A stretch of DNA of 64,000 nt from Spraguea lophii (GCA_001887945.1 LDOQ01000071.1:1-64000), one strand, 5' to 3'. Counted from the stretch's first letter, positions 38,853 through 50,457 are shown. Numbers and translations: made by a program. Notes: generated from the sequence alone by a model not told the origin.

Positions 38853-39818
38853 TTATACCAACTTTTCATCATTATTTAATCTATCAGTCCATTCTTTTGA
38901 TAATTCGATACTTTTTTCTATACATTCTAAAAAGCTTAAATTCTTATTCATACCAAATAAAAATCCTGAGATTAAAAGACCTTCTCTAGAAAATGATTTC
39001 ATGTTTTTTAATTTTATTTCATCGATATTAATTTGATAACTGTTGGTTTCATCTGAACAAATTAATGATTCTTCCCCATTTATACATACCACTTTCTTTT
39101 TTCCAGAAGCAAGTTCAACAACAATATCTGTAATATTCTCACATTTTGTTCCGTAAATATATTCATAAAGATTTTTTATTTCTGTTAAACTTCCGAATAT
39201 AATATCTGCCCTGTCGTAAAATTTTATAAATAAATCATCATATAATTCCTTTTTACATTGATAAAGTAAATCAAACAAAAGAATTTGATCGTTTTTTATA
39301 TTTTTAAGAATAAATTCAGAAAGCTCGCGTGTATATACCAATGAATAATTCGAATGAATAATTATTTTACTTGTAGTTATACTAAGTATATGTTTTTGTA
39401 AAAAATCCAAAGAAAAAGAATAAAGTTTCGGACCGGCAAATAAAGTGTAAGTTTCGTCATCATATTCACATATATATTTTAAAAGATTTTCATGCTCCTT
39501 TAACACTTCCAATGTAAAAGGAATATTTTCCATAAATAAACTTTCTTTTATAAAATCCGCCTCGTCAGCACCTACATCACCAAAAAAATGAACAGGAATA
39601 TCATACTGGCTTAATATTTTTATCGGAATAAACGATGAATTACTAATATTTTTTATATGCGTTATCTGTGTTTTTAAAAATCTTTGAAGCTCATTATTTA
39701 TATGCACACTATTACCAGGCTTGATTTTTAATTCTTTTAACTTTTTTAATATATTTTCTAAATTCCCTGGAACTATTGAAACAAGAATATGTGAAATTCC
39801 TATTACAAAATTTGACAT
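38853..39818 (-). CDS. PfkB-family sugar/adenosine kinase homologue, probably inactive
   Basis: 321 residues with a ribokinase-like plan: GDVGADEAD near 80-88, LFAGPKLYSF near 126-135, ADIIFGSLTEIKNL near 204-216 (usually ADIIxxNxxE), and a GFLFGM ending near 285-290. The best match is adenosine kinase. The key DTxGAGD motif, whose Asp is the catalytic base, is replaced by KSFSREGLLISGF (about 274-286), with no Asp in place. The N-terminal GNxxxD substrate segment is also lost. Kinase activity is therefore doubtful. The frame is intact, so the protein may have a binding or structural role. No CCC motif before the ATG. Confidence 0.7.
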   Translation of the reverse strand: MSNFVIGISHILVSIVPGNLENILKKLKELKIKPGNSVHINNELQRFLKTQITHIKNISNSSFIPIKILSQYDIPVHFFGDVGADEADFIKESLFMENIPFTLEVLKEHENLLKYICEYDDETYTLFAGPKLYSFSLDFLQKHILSITTSKIIIHSNYSLVYTRELSEFILKNIKNDQILLFDLLYQCKKELYDDLFIKFYDRADIIFGSLTEIKNLYEYIYGTKCENITDIVVELASGKKKVVCINGEESLICSDETNSYQINIDEIKLKNMKSFSREGLLISGFLFGMNKNLSFLECIEKSIELSKEWTDRLNNDEKLV

Positions 39819-40624
39819 ATTTTTATTGTATAAAATATTTATATATTCAAAATAGTAACAAATTAATTTATACGGTTTAAACCTAGAACAAAAAATTTGA
39901 AGAAAAAATATCAGTTATAAAATTATTTATAATTTAATAAGAACATAGATCTTTTTAAATATCAAATTTTAAATGATTAACAAATTATAAATTATAAATA
40001 ATTTAAAAATCTATTACACCAATATCTTTATATATTATCATAAGAATATAAAAAACTATATTTATTTTCTCTCTTTTTAAAATAAGATAATTGTTATAGT
40101 TAAATCTTTAATTGTTAAAAATACAATTTCTATTAAATATATTAAATATTTGATTAATACAGTAAATCTAGTAATATAAATAAAAGATTTGTTTCTCCTC
40201 TAATAGAAAATAAAAAACTGAATAAAAATGAAATTATCAAATTGGTAATATATTTTAATATATTGATTCACATTAAATTTCTCTATATTAAATCTATATT
40301 TAACTATTTATTTCATATTTATTATTACTGTTTAATACCTATTCTTTAAAAACATATATACCCAAAACATTAACAATAAAACCTTTATTTTTATACATTC
40401 CAAATAAAAACCCTGTAATAAAAATTGATACTTTCTCAATTCATTTGCATATATAATATAATTATTTCTATTTATACATATAATTTTTATATTAAAAGCA
40501 TATTTAAATTAAGATGTGAAATAAAATAACAAATATCAATCATATTAAAATATGAAATAATAAAATAAAATAAAAATAATATCAATTTACATTTACATTT
40601 TTAAAAAAAGATTTTATTTCTTCT
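39819..40624. other. AT-rich intergenic DNA
   Basis: About 800 bp with no supported gene or repeat. Confidence 0.5.
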
Positions 40625-42514
40625 TTATTCATCTTTTACAAACTTATTTATCTTCAACCACACTTCCGGATTATTTAAAATACTTTTATGATCATCATTA
40701 TGAGCTCTATATATTTTACATCCTACAGTATTAGCAACATCTAATCCATTATCAAAAGGTATTGTAATATCAGCTGTACCATGAAACACTAATAATTCTT
40801 TATCCAGAGAAACTATATTATCTTTTTTATCCAGAGAAATTATACCATTATTCACTTCTCTATTACATTCCATAATCTTCTTAAGATTATTAATGTTATC
40901 ATAATTAAATTCTTCTGTTATATCTTTTTTCACAGAACTAAATAATCTGTTAAGAATCTTATACATTCTATATTCTTCCAATACCTCTAATATTCTTCTA
41001 AATGGACTTATAAGAATAATCTTATATATTATTTTTTTATGGTTTTTATCAATCATGTTTATATTTCTAAGTGTAGAGGCTATAGAATCAGTAGATAGAT
41101 TATTTGATATATTCGTGTTTAGATTTATACTGTTACTTGAATTATTATTAATACTCACAAATAATTTGTTATCTTTATTTTTATTATTGGTGTTGTTAAT
41201 ATCTTTAGTAATATCTTGTTTATTATTTTCTTCGTTATTATTATCTTCTTTACTTTCTTCGGTATTACTATCCTCCTTATCAGTATTATTACCATCCACC
41301 TTATCATCATTATCAACTTCCTTAGCATTACTACCATCCACCTTATCATTCTCATCTATACATTCTTCACATAATCGTTTATAATAATCCAATATAATTG
41401 CACATCCTATAGAATGTGCTACTATATTTATTTGCTTATTTTCTATTTGATATTTATCTTTTAAATAATTAATTGCTATTTTTATATTATCTGCTATCTC
41501 ATCAACGATAAACTCTCCACTACTATCTCCAAAAGATTGATAATCCACTATAAATACTACATTATTCATTTCCACAATATTTTCAATATCTATTGCATTC
41601 GCAAAAGTTTCTCTATCATCCTGTATTCCATGCAATGCTAACATAAACGTAGTTTCTCCATTTATAACTTTCGGTGTAAATAAATACGCACCTAATATAG
41701 CACGCGTATCCGTCTGCAGATATACATTCTTAAAATTATATATTCTACTATTCTTAAATTCAAAGGTATTGTAATTTTTGTTCTTTTTTAAATTATTCTT
41801 TAAAAATACATTTTTTACCAATTTTGTAAAAAATTTCTCTTTCTTCTTCATTTTATATTCTTTCTTTAAATTCTCCAATAAATTACCTTTAGCATTCATA
41901 TTCTCAGTATCAACACTATCATTTCCCATAGAATTTAATTCATTATTTATCTCAATTATTGCTTTATAATTCACAGATATATCAGATATATTATCTTCAT
42001 TCTTATTTATATTTGATATATCATTGCTATGTATATTTTTATGATCATTGCTATTATTACTATGTTCTTGATCATTTTTATCTACATCCATATAATCTTT
42101 ATTATCATCCATATAATCTTTATCCTTATTATCGCCATTATTAGTATTATTCTTATCTACACCCATATAATCATTACTATCATCTTCTTTATAAATACCC
42201 TTTATTTCCTTATCAATAACAACTCCTTTATTCTCTCCAATATTCATATGTTTTATATTTTGCATAAATTCAGAATTTATATTTTTAGTATTATAATCTA
42301 TTTTATTATGCGTATCATCTTCTTTAAATAAACCATGCTTATTATTTTTATTACCATTATTATCTTTTAAACCATGCTTATTACCATTATTATCTTTTAA
42401 ACTATCTTTACCATCATACTTTCTTTTATTTACCTTATTATCTTTATTTTGTATCTTAGATTGATTATCATCATTAACATCTATTTTATTTGTCTCTATT
42501 GATTGTTTCTTCAT
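40625..42514 (-). CDS. Alpha/beta hydrolase with Asn/Asp-rich inserts
   Basis: 629 residues. The N-terminal about 250 are low-complexity Asn, Asp and Lys, with imperfect repeats such as DNNGNKHGLK. The hydrolase domain follows: LALHGIQDD (oxyanion HG near 295), DYQSFGDSSG, then AHSIGCA with the nucleophile Ser368 (Ala-x-Ser-x-Gly rather than Gly-x-Ser-x-Gly), Asp582 in HGTADITIPF and His609 in DDHKS. About 100 Asn/Asp/Glu-rich residues are inserted between strand 5 and the rest. The layout is like ABHD13/Bem46-type serine hydrolases, but substrate and location are unknown. No clear signal peptide. CCCC precedes the start closely. Confidence 0.78.
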   Translation of the reverse strand: MKKQSIETNKIDVNDDNQSKIQNKDNKVNKRKYDGKDSLKDNNGNKHGLKDNNGNKNNKHGLFKEDDTHNKIDYNTKNINSEFMQNIKHMNIGENKGVVIDKEIKGIYKEDDSNDYMGVDKNNTNNGDNKDKDYMDDNKDYMDVDKNDQEHSNNSNDHKNIHSNDISNINKNEDNISDISVNYKAIIEINNELNSMGNDSVDTENMNAKGNLLENLKKEYKMKKKEKFFTKLVKNVFLKNNLKKNKNYNTFEFKNSRIYNFKNVYLQTDTRAILGAYLFTPKVINGETTFMLALHGIQDDRETFANAIDIENIVEMNNVVFIVDYQSFGDSSGEFIVDEIADNIKIAINYLKDKYQIENKQINIVAHSIGCAIILDYYKRLCEECIDENDKVDGSNAKEVDNDDKVDGNNTDKEDSNTEESKEDNNNEENNKQDITKDINNTNNKNKDNKLFVSINNNSSNSINLNTNISNNLSTDSIASTLRNINMIDKNHKKIIYKIILISPFRRILEVLEEYRMYKILNRLFSSVKKDITEEFNYDNINNLKKIMECNREVNNGIISLDKKDNIVSLDKELLVFHGTADITIPFDNGLDVANTVGCKIYRAHNDDHKSILNNPEVWLKINKFVKDE

Positions 42515-42872
42515 AAGGGGTAAAATTTACTAAATTAATTATAACATAAATAATAATTTATATGTAATGTTTGTTAATGAGTAGGTAAAGTATAAGTAGT
42601 GAGTAGTGATGGGTAGTAGTAATAATGAGTATAAATGAGTATAAATGATATTATGATAATAGTAATATAATTAAATTAAAAAAACTTTAATTAAATATTA
42701 TAATAACATATATATATTATTACTACTACCTACTACCACTATAACATATAGATACTACCATTATAACAGTATTATCACTATAACATATATATATATTAAT
42801 ACTACCTACATACACTATAACAATACCATTATACAACATATATTAAATATTACTAATAAAATAATATTTTAA
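42515..42872. repeat. Intergenic DNA with an imperfect inverted repeat
   Basis: Purine-rich GTAGTGAGTAGTGATGGGTA (about 42595-42615) faces pyrimidine-rich ACTACTACCTACTACCACTA near 42722-42742. The second half also has TATAACATATATA repeats every 20-35 bp. The fold would be a long, imperfect hairpin. No gene. Confidence 0.45.
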
Positions 42873-45800
42873 TTATAATTCAACAATATCAATACCAACA
42901 TCAGGTACTTTTCTATATCTATCTTTCTTACACTTCTTTAATAACATATCCTTAAATTTACTATCTACAACCATTTCTTCAAGAACTATAGCTTCTCTAT
43001 GATTTATAATAGGTATTAGATGTATAAATATATTATTTAATAATACCTTATAATTATTTATAATATTATTAGTATTATTAGTGATAGTATTATTGTTATA
43101 TGTATTGTTAGTGTTACTATGTATAATAGTATTGTTACTATCTTTTACATTATCTATCTTCTTAATATCATTATTATTATCATTATCATCATAATAATAT
43201 CTATTAAATATTTTTATTATATTTCTTAGTTTATTAAAGAAATAAGATATCTTTAATTTATTATTTATTTTCTTAGTTAATTCTATTAAATATTTTATAT
43301 CTTTATTAACAATAGTATATGTAATAGTAGTATTGTTAGTAATAGTAGTATTGTTAGTAATATTGTTATAAGTATTATTTATATAACTATTATTATTATA
43401 ATTATTATAACCATTACCATCTCTATCTCTATAACAATTATTATTATAAATATAATGTATAATATTATTAATATAATAATCTATAATAATATTTCTATTC
43501 TTTATCTTTAAAATATATTCTATAGGTAATAAATATATTTTATATATCATTATATTATTATCTATTAATTCTATTATAATATTATTAGTAATAGTGATAA
43601 TATTTATATTGTTGGTAGTAGTATTGTTAGTATTACTATCATTGTTGTTATTATTGTTATAATTATTATCTATATCATTATTCTTATTATTATTACTCTT
43701 ACCACCATCAATATCATTACCATCATTATCATTAGTATCTAAATTATAATTATTATTTATATTACTGCTTATAGTATAATATAATCTACCATATAATATT
43801 TTAAATATATCATCTACTGTGTATAATAGAATATCTATATCTGTATTATATATAAATTTATTATCTAAATTATTATTAGTAATATTATCTTTTATACTGT
43901 TATTATTATCTCTTATACCGTTACTATTATCTCTTATACCGTTACTATTACTTATACTACCTATACTCTTATCACTCTCATGCTTATTCTTATTAATATT
44001 ATTATAGATATTATTATAATTATTATATTCTATCTCTTCTATCTCTTTAATATAATTATTATTAAGCTTAGATTTATAATACAATAAGAAATATGATAGT
44101 TTATCTATATTATCTATATCATTAAATATTATATTCTTTATAGAAATATAATCTTCTTCTATTATCTTCCATAATGAATAATAACAATTATACAATGAAT
44201 TATTATTATTGTTAATATTGGTATTATTAGTATTGATATGGTTGTTAGTAATAGTATTATTATTGTTGTTAGTATCTTTTATATCTCCTAGATTATTATC
44301 ACTCATATCACACTTATTATTATTATTGGTATAATTAAAATACTTTATTACCTCATTCTTATCTAATAATTCTAATATAGAATATATCATAGGCTTATAA
44401 TCATTTTCTATCTTTTTAAAAAATAATAATAAATTCATTATTATATTTATTTTATCTTTACTTTCTTCTATATTATTATATTTATATTCTATGTTATTAT
44501 TATTACATTCTATGTTATTATATTTATATTTATATTCTATATTATAAATGTTATTATTATTATATTCTATATTATTATATTTATATTCTATGGTATAAAT
44601 AATATCTAATAATTCTATAACTATATCAGAATATTTCTTATATTCATAATCTTCTATCTTAGATAATATAGAATATATTATATTTATTTTATATCTATCT
44701 TCTTTTATTATAGATAATATATCTTTTATCATAGATATATTAGATATTGTAGATATAGCATAGAATATATATAACATACAATTATTTGTTGAGGTTGTGA
44801 TATTAGTATTAATAGTATTATTAGTAGTAAGGTTAGTAGTATTATTAATGTTATTATTGTTATCTCTATCGTTGTTATTACTATTATTATTGTTATCATT
44901 ACTACTTTCATCATCATTATCTCTCTCACTACTACCTTCATCATTATCTTTATTATTATTATTATCATAACAACATATATATGAACTATCTTTATAATAT
45001 TTATAAATATCTTCGACTACCTCTTTATTTTCTTCTTCTGTTAATGGTATATTCTTTATTACATCTGTATTAGTATTTTTATATAGATTATGTATTCTAT
45101 ACAATAATTTATTATTATTAATATTATTCTGATTTGTAATAGTATGGTTAATAATGTGGTTATTAATAATATTGGTATTATTATTGTAATTATAACTATT
45201 ACCTTCATTACAATTATTACCACCACTATAACTATAACTACCATCACAACTATCACCGTAATCTAAGATATCTCTTATGATATTCTTATTAGGATATATT
45301 TTTATTATATCATAGATATCATTTATAGAATATATTTTACTTTTAAATAAATAAAATATTGCATTAGCTGCTTCTTCTCTTATATTTGTATTTCTATCTT
45401 TTATACTTATTTCTTTTATTCTATTGATAATTTTATTAAATATAATATTTGTATTACGGTTATTATCTTCTATTTTGTTATTAAAATAATGGTATAAAAT
45501 ATATTTACTATTTTTTATGGCTGTTTTTCTTACGGTATCATTTTTATCATTTAATGCTATCGTATTATATTCTATTAATTCTTTATCTATTGTATATTTT
45601 AATATTATATTTATCTTTTCTAATACCAATGTTCTTATATTATAATCTATATCTCTTATTCTAGGTTCTATTATATTATCTTTTATATAATTATAATCTG
45701 TGTTATTTTTATTGTTATTTATATTCTTTATGGTATTTTGATTGGTATTCATATAATATTCTATATTATTATTACTATTGTTATTATTGTTGTTGTTGTT

Positions 45801-46607
45801 GTTATTATTGTTGTTATCGTTATCTTCTATTGCTGTATCTTTTTTAAGATTTTTTATTAGTCCATCTAATATGCATGTAGTAGATACTATTCTTATAATC
45901 CTATTCTTATTTTTAGTATATGGATATAATATTAGATTATCTATATTTAATATTAAATATAGGTTAGATATTTTATTTATTACTTTTTTAGATATTTTAT
46001 TGTCTATGGAATTTATTAATGTTATAAAATTTATATTATGGTTTTTATCTTTCGTATTATCTTTATTATTTTTATTTGTGTTGAATAATTTTATTAATGA
46101 TTTTATAGGTAATTTAGATATTGTTGTTATATTTATGCTAGCTTCTTTTTTTTCTGTGTTGTAATTTATTATTTCGTTATCATTGTTGTTATTGGTTGTT
46201 TCGTTATTATTCATAATTATTTCATTGTTATTTATATTAGAATGTGATATTTCTTCTTTATTCATAATTATTTCATCTTCTTTATTTATAATTATTTCAT
46301 TGTCATTATCTATTATGTATGTATCAAGCGTATTATTTATACTCGATAAATGTATATTTCCGTATTCTGTGTTTATTAAACCATTGGATGTATTATTTTC
46401 ATTTGTAATACTAGTATTTAATGTGTTATTTGTATCGTTTTCTTTATGAATATCATTAGATTGTTTGAAGTTATGTTCTTCTATGTTATCTGTATCTGCA
46501 AGTATATTATGTTTTGTTGTTGTAGTATTTATCATTTCGTTTGTATTTGAAGTTGTATTTTTTGTTGGTGTATTGTTTTTTTTCTGTCTTCTGTGTTTTG
46601 TTTTCAT
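42873..46607 (-). CDS. Large Asn-rich HEAT-repeat protein resembling cohesin Scc3/STAG
   Basis: 1244 residues in which Asn, Asp, Ile and Tyr dominate. Conserved islands stand out from long Asn runs. RIVSTTCILDGLIKNL (about 240-260) recalls the STAG-domain region. RDIDYNIRTLVLEKINIIL, ALNDKNDTVRKTAIKNSKYIL and ISIKDRNTNIREEAANAIFYLF match the Scc3 series of helical repeats in order. The C-terminus (EAIVLEEMVVDSKFKDMLL) is again Asn-free. Scc3 binds the Scc1 kleisin and is needed for cohesin loading. Asn runs cover perhaps a third of the protein and are probably surface loops. TCC precedes the ATG. Another HEAT protein, such as a condensin subunit, remains possible. Confidence 0.55.
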   Translation of the reverse strand: MKTKHRRQKKNNTPTKNTTSNTNEMINTTTTKHNILADTDNIEEHNFKQSNDIHKENDTNNTLNTSITNENNTSNGLINTEYGNIHLSSINNTLDTYIIDNDNEIIINKEDEIIMNKEEISHSNINNNEIIMNNNETTNNNNDNEIINYNTEKKEASINITTISKLPIKSLIKLFNTNKNNKDNTKDKNHNINFITLINSIDNKISKKVINKISNLYLILNIDNLILYPYTKNKNRIIRIVSTTCILDGLIKNLKKDTAIEDNDNNNNNNNNNNNNNSNNNIEYYMNTNQNTIKNINNNKNNTDYNYIKDNIIEPRIRDIDYNIRTLVLEKINIILKYTIDKELIEYNTIALNDKNDTVRKTAIKNSKYILYHYFNNKIEDNNRNTNIIFNKIINRIKEISIKDRNTNIREEAANAIFYLFKSKIYSINDIYDIIKIYPNKNIIRDILDYGDSCDGSYSYSGGNNCNEGNSYNYNNNTNIINNHIINHTITNQNNINNNKLLYRIHNLYKNTNTDVIKNIPLTEEENKEVVEDIYKYYKDSSYICCYDNNNNKDNDEGSSERDNDDESSNDNNNNSNNNDRDNNNNINNTTNLTTNNTINTNITTSTNNCMLYIFYAISTISNISMIKDILSIIKEDRYKINIIYSILSKIEDYEYKKYSDIVIELLDIIYTIEYKYNNIEYNNNNIYNIEYKYKYNNIECNNNNIEYKYNNIEESKDKINIIMNLLLFFKKIENDYKPMIYSILELLDKNEVIKYFNYTNNNNKCDMSDNNLGDIKDTNNNNNTITNNHINTNNTNINNNNNSLYNCYYSLWKIIEEDYISIKNIIFNDIDNIDKLSYFLLYYKSKLNNNYIKEIEEIEYNNYNNIYNNINKNKHESDKSIGSISNSNGIRDNSNGIRDNNNSIKDNITNNNLDNKFIYNTDIDILLYTVDDIFKILYGRLYYTISSNINNNYNLDTNDNDGNDIDGGKSNNNKNNDIDNNYNNNNNNDSNTNNTTTNNINIITITNNIIIELIDNNIMIYKIYLLPIEYILKIKNRNIIIDYYINNIIHYIYNNNCYRDRDGNGYNNYNNNSYINNTYNNITNNTTITNNTTITYTIVNKDIKYLIELTKKINNKLKISYFFNKLRNIIKIFNRYYYDDNDNNNDIKKIDNVKDSNNTIIHSNTNNTYNNNTITNNTNNIINNYKVLLNNIFIHLIPIINHREAIVLEEMVVDSKFKDMLLKKCKKDRYRKVPDVGIDIVEL

Positions 46608-46750
46608 GGATTAAAAAATATTAAAATTTTTATATAGTTGCATAAATAATTAATATTTTATTTATAATAAATAAATTTTTGCATAAAAAATTAAAATGGT
46701 ATGTTCGTGTTGAGTATAATTGTTGGTTATTTATAAAAGTTAAATTATTT

Positions 46751-47246
46751 AAAATGAAACTTTTATTTACAGGCGTTTCTTGATTTATCATTGTTATGAT
46801 TTTTGATTCAGGAAATATATTTATATTTGTATTGGCTGATTTCGTTATATACATGTGTTAAAAATATATTTATATTTACAGTAACTGATTTTGTTATATA
46901 TATACGTTAATCTCGACTTATGTTCCAAAGCGTTAGGAGTTTTCGGATAATAATTCATCATTCTAACATTCTTAATGATATTCTTAGCTTCTTCGTTGGC
47001 CTAATATTGACCAGATCACAAATCAATACAGAAATTGCAATTACACTAACTAAACATTACTTTAATCTGGTAATAAGATCATCGCATAAGACATCGCTAA
47101 TGTTTCACTGTCAGATATTCACTCACTCAATTGTCTCTTTCTTCGTTTTCTCTTTTATATTTTTTGTTAATTTTTCAGAATGGGAAATTCGAATCAGCTA
47201 GACTTGGGATTTGGTTACCATTCCATGACCATTCAGATAAGCAGAC
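46751..47246 (-). mobile_element. SINE, full-length but diverged
   Basis: Minus-strand copy. The tail ATGAAACTTTTATTTAC (46754-46770) is followed by a 3' part carrying a roughly 60-bp internal duplication (TGATTTCGTTATATACATG and TGATTTTGTTATATATATACG). The body ends in CACTCACTCAATTG, and the tRNA-like head closes with a decayed B box (GAAATTCGAATC) and GTTACCATTCCATGACCATT. Many differences from the two young copies imply greater age. It lies just upstream of the HEAT-protein gene. Confidence 0.8.
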
Positions 47247-48257
47247 TTGGAATTTTTAACCTCAAAAGTAAAAATATAACTTTATCTACATTTATTATAT
47301 CTATTATTATGTTATTAATATTTATACTTTCTTTAATAAGATAATATATTTTTTTGTTTTCTATCATGATGTTATATGTTTTTAGAAGAGATATTCCATT
47401 TTTCAGTTTTTGCTCAATATTTTCAATTTCATTAACATATTTTAGTATATTATTTTTTTAATTGTTATTAAAACCAGTCCAAAGAGATATGTTTCAAATT
47501 TGGTTTTCAAACTCTTGAAATATTTCATTTTGTTTATAACTTTATTTTCCACAAAATTTCTTTTACTTCATTTCCCAATATACATCTTATATTTTTTTGT
47601 ATATTGAAATAATATCTTCAACTTTCTTTGCATAGTATCAACTTACCTGCAATAAAAAAATCATAAGATATTAATTTGCAGGATTTTTTTTCAATTAATT
47701 TTTCATTAATTTCCGGAAACCAATTGTAGACTTTCTTAATTGTATTAAGAAATCCTTTCTTTTGATGTTATAATGGTTTATTATAATGGTTCAAATATTA
47801 TATTTATTTTTGATTGTTTCCAATATAAGTTTCTGTTATATATCTTAGTTCCTTTTTCTTGATTATTAAGAACTTTTATTATTTAGCAATGTATGATGTG
47901 ATATACTAATGTCCCTGTTTAAACCCTATTCCAATCTTCAGTATTATTAACAACTTTATGTATCAAATTTTGAATATTATTAAAAACGGTAAATTGATAC
48001 ACTGATCAAAAAACATAAAGGGCTTTTAGAATAAAGGTTTGTCGAGTACATATTTTTTACCGGATATCTACACAGGATATAGCCTAAATATATTACAATA
48101 ATATTATATTTAAAATTGTTAAATATTATTCGTGTTTAAAAATAATAAAGATTTATCAAAAATTATAAATTAACATTTAAACAAAAAGATATATAAATAG
48201 AAACTTTTAAATTAAAATTCGTAAATAATTGTTATTTTTTTCTACATTGTCTTATAT
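47247..48257. other. Gene-poor stretch
   Basis: About 1 kb without a supported gene. A segment near 47490-47520 (ATGTTTCAAATTTGG) recurs near 52415-52435, so the DNA around family S genes may share old duplicated or transposon-derived pieces. Confidence 0.4.
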
Positions 48258-49799
48258 TTAAATCGAAAGAAAATTTTCAATAGATTTAGAAAGAGATTCT
48301 ATACTTTTCAAATATAAGCAAAAATCTTCACTTTCAAAATATGAATACATACTACCGACATAATCTGCTAAATGATAATTTTCTATAGAAATTAAATACT
48401 CCTTTAAGAGTCTCAATGATGGTGCAATTTTAGGCATAAATTTAGCTGATGATAGTAATTTTTGTAGAATCGGTTTTACTTTATTTATACATATCAATTG
48501 GGAAGCCATGGTTGAAGATTCTGATATAAACATTTCATTATAAAACGCGGCTAAATCTGCACGAAATGAAAAAATATATTTTAAATATTCGGGTGATAAA
48601 CCATTTACATTTGGTAAATCTTTAAATACATTTGATTCATTTAACAACATTACAGACATGAATTCTATTCTTTTTACCAAAAAACACGGGCCTTCAAAGG
48701 AAGAGTAAATAGCAAAACTAAATTTATCAATATATTCCAGCATTTTTGTAATTTTAGATTCTCCCCTTTTATACATAAATATTTCATTTGAATCAATACA
48801 TTTACATAATAAACTTTCTTTGGCTAATAGGACATTTAAATTAGGTAGAAGAATTTTCAATCTATATAATGATTCTATAAATATTTTTGTAGCATATTTA
48901 TCTGAATAAAGAAATATATTTCTGCGGACTTTTTTATGTTTTGATAATGGTTTCATATCAAGAAGTACAAATAGAATATGTCTATCATTCACTAATATTT
49001 TTAATATCTTAATAAGTTTTTTACTTATTGTTCTCATTTCTTCAATAATATTATTTATTTCATGATTTTCTAACATTTGCCCGTATGTCTTAATAAAATT
49101 TACAAAATTTGTCATTTTTTGATTTAAACTTTGCAAACCATTAACAGACTGTAATACGTTCTCACGCATAACCACATTCTTAACGTTAAATAGTAGATCT
49201 TCAAAAAAATATGCTTTGAAAATTTTATTTTTAAAATGTAAAAATTTTTCATATTTTTCTTTATCATCTATTGCAATTTTTATTTCTTTTTTACATCTTT
49301 TAACCGCTTCTTTTAAATCTTTTTTTAAAGATAAATCTTTTATTTTTGTATATTTTGAAAAAATATCATTAATTTCTTTACAATCCTCATCGTTAGAAAT
49401 ATTGTCATTGGTTATTATATTATTCAACAACGTAAAACATATGCTTGGGTTGAATACTTTTTCCGTCTCATTTGATACCAAATGATATTTTGTTGTTAAA
49501 AGCTCACTTAAATATTCTTCATTCGATTTCAAAGTATCTGTTTCTTCAGGAATATTTTCGTTTGTCATAGAATATTCATCAGCAACTTGTAAAAGAGGTT
49601 TATTTAAACCTTCGATTATTTCATCAATTTCATCTTGTCTTTCATTTTCATCGATAATAGTATAATCATCAGTAATTTTCATTAATGCCGTATTAGAACC
49701 ACTGTTCTTGACTTTTACTATAAGAAGCGAAGTTTCTTTTTTTATTATTTTGTAACGAAATAAGAAATATAATACACCAAAAGTATTTAACATAAACAT
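48258..49799 (-). CDS. Family S secreted protein, copy 1 (divergent)
   Basis: 513 residues, paralogous to the genes at 50458 and 54872. I choose the ATG at 49799 because it lines up with the starts of the other two copies; an upstream TTG at 49829 would add ten residues. A hydrophobic head (MLNTFGVLYFLFRY) reads as a signal peptide or anchor and is followed by the family motif VKNSGS. An acidic linker (to about 110) precedes a helical body with family landmarks such as EYLKYIFSFRADLAAFYNE near 400 and a C-terminal IESLSKSIENFL. About 25-30% like the other copies. No known domain. A lineage-specific secreted family is the best description. Confidence 0.75.
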   Translation of the reverse strand: MFMLNTFGVLYFLFRYKIIKKETSLLIVKVKNSGSNTALMKITDDYTIIDENERQDEIDEIIEGLNKPLLQVADEYSMTNENIPEETDTLKSNEEYLSELLTTKYHLVSNETEKVFNPSICFTLLNNIITNDNISNDEDCKEINDIFSKYTKIKDLSLKKDLKEAVKRCKKEIKIAIDDKEKYEKFLHFKNKIFKAYFFEDLLFNVKNVVMRENVLQSVNGLQSLNQKMTNFVNFIKTYGQMLENHEINNIIEEMRTISKKLIKILKILVNDRHILFVLLDMKPLSKHKKVRRNIFLYSDKYATKIFIESLYRLKILLPNLNVLLAKESLLCKCIDSNEIFMYKRGESKITKMLEYIDKFSFAIYSSFEGPCFLVKRIEFMSVMLLNESNVFKDLPNVNGLSPEYLKYIFSFRADLAAFYNEMFISESSTMASQLICINKVKPILQKLLSSAKFMPKIAPSLRLLKEYLISIENYHLADYVGSMYSYFESEDFCLYLKSIESLSKSIENFLSI

Positions 49800-50457
49800 A
49801 TACAATCGCAAAAATATTTTGTTTATCAATTAATTTATACAATTATCTCAAAAAAAGGATATTGTTTTTAAAAACTGTTTTTATTAACTTTATTTTCTCT
49901 GTTAATAAAATTCGTATCATACATTTATATAAACACAGAAATATATATAACTTTACAGTAACAAATTTTTGAAACGTATAATAACTATATTAATAATCTG
50001 TGTACAGTAAATTTGTCATTATGATTAAAACAATAAACTTGTTAATAAATACAATATAAGATTTTGTAAGAAAAACTTTGATTTTCAATAAATTTTACAT
50101 TTTCTTTATAATTTAAAACAATTCAAATTTATTGACGCAATTTTTAATAAATGACTTTGAAATAAACATCAAGGAAAATTAATCAATTATTTATATAAAT
50201 CATCATATTTTACAAGATCTGTTTAAATTTGATTTGTTTTAGTTAAAAGCATAATTTTTATATAGTAATATATATATTTAATAATTTTAAATGTGATAAA
50301 TAAAGTTAATACACAAATTAAACATTAGCAATTAGAATAAGATTAATATGTTTAAGAAATAACCATCTCGTATTATAATAAACCATATAATTGCTGTAAA
50401 CTTGATTATAATTAAAATATTTAAATTTAAAAAAAATCAATCGTTACATTTTTATTT
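49800..50457. other. AT-rich spacer between family S genes
   Basis: No gene or clear repeat. Confidence 0.5.

Noticed and set aside
45778..46449. Leu/Ile/Ser-rich plus-strand frames
   Set aside because: Antisense to the Asn-rich HEAT-protein gene; the Leu runs are reversed Asn codons.
47300..48250. Transposase relic
   Set aside because: All three minus frames were read by eye; scattered protein-like bits do not line up with any family I know.
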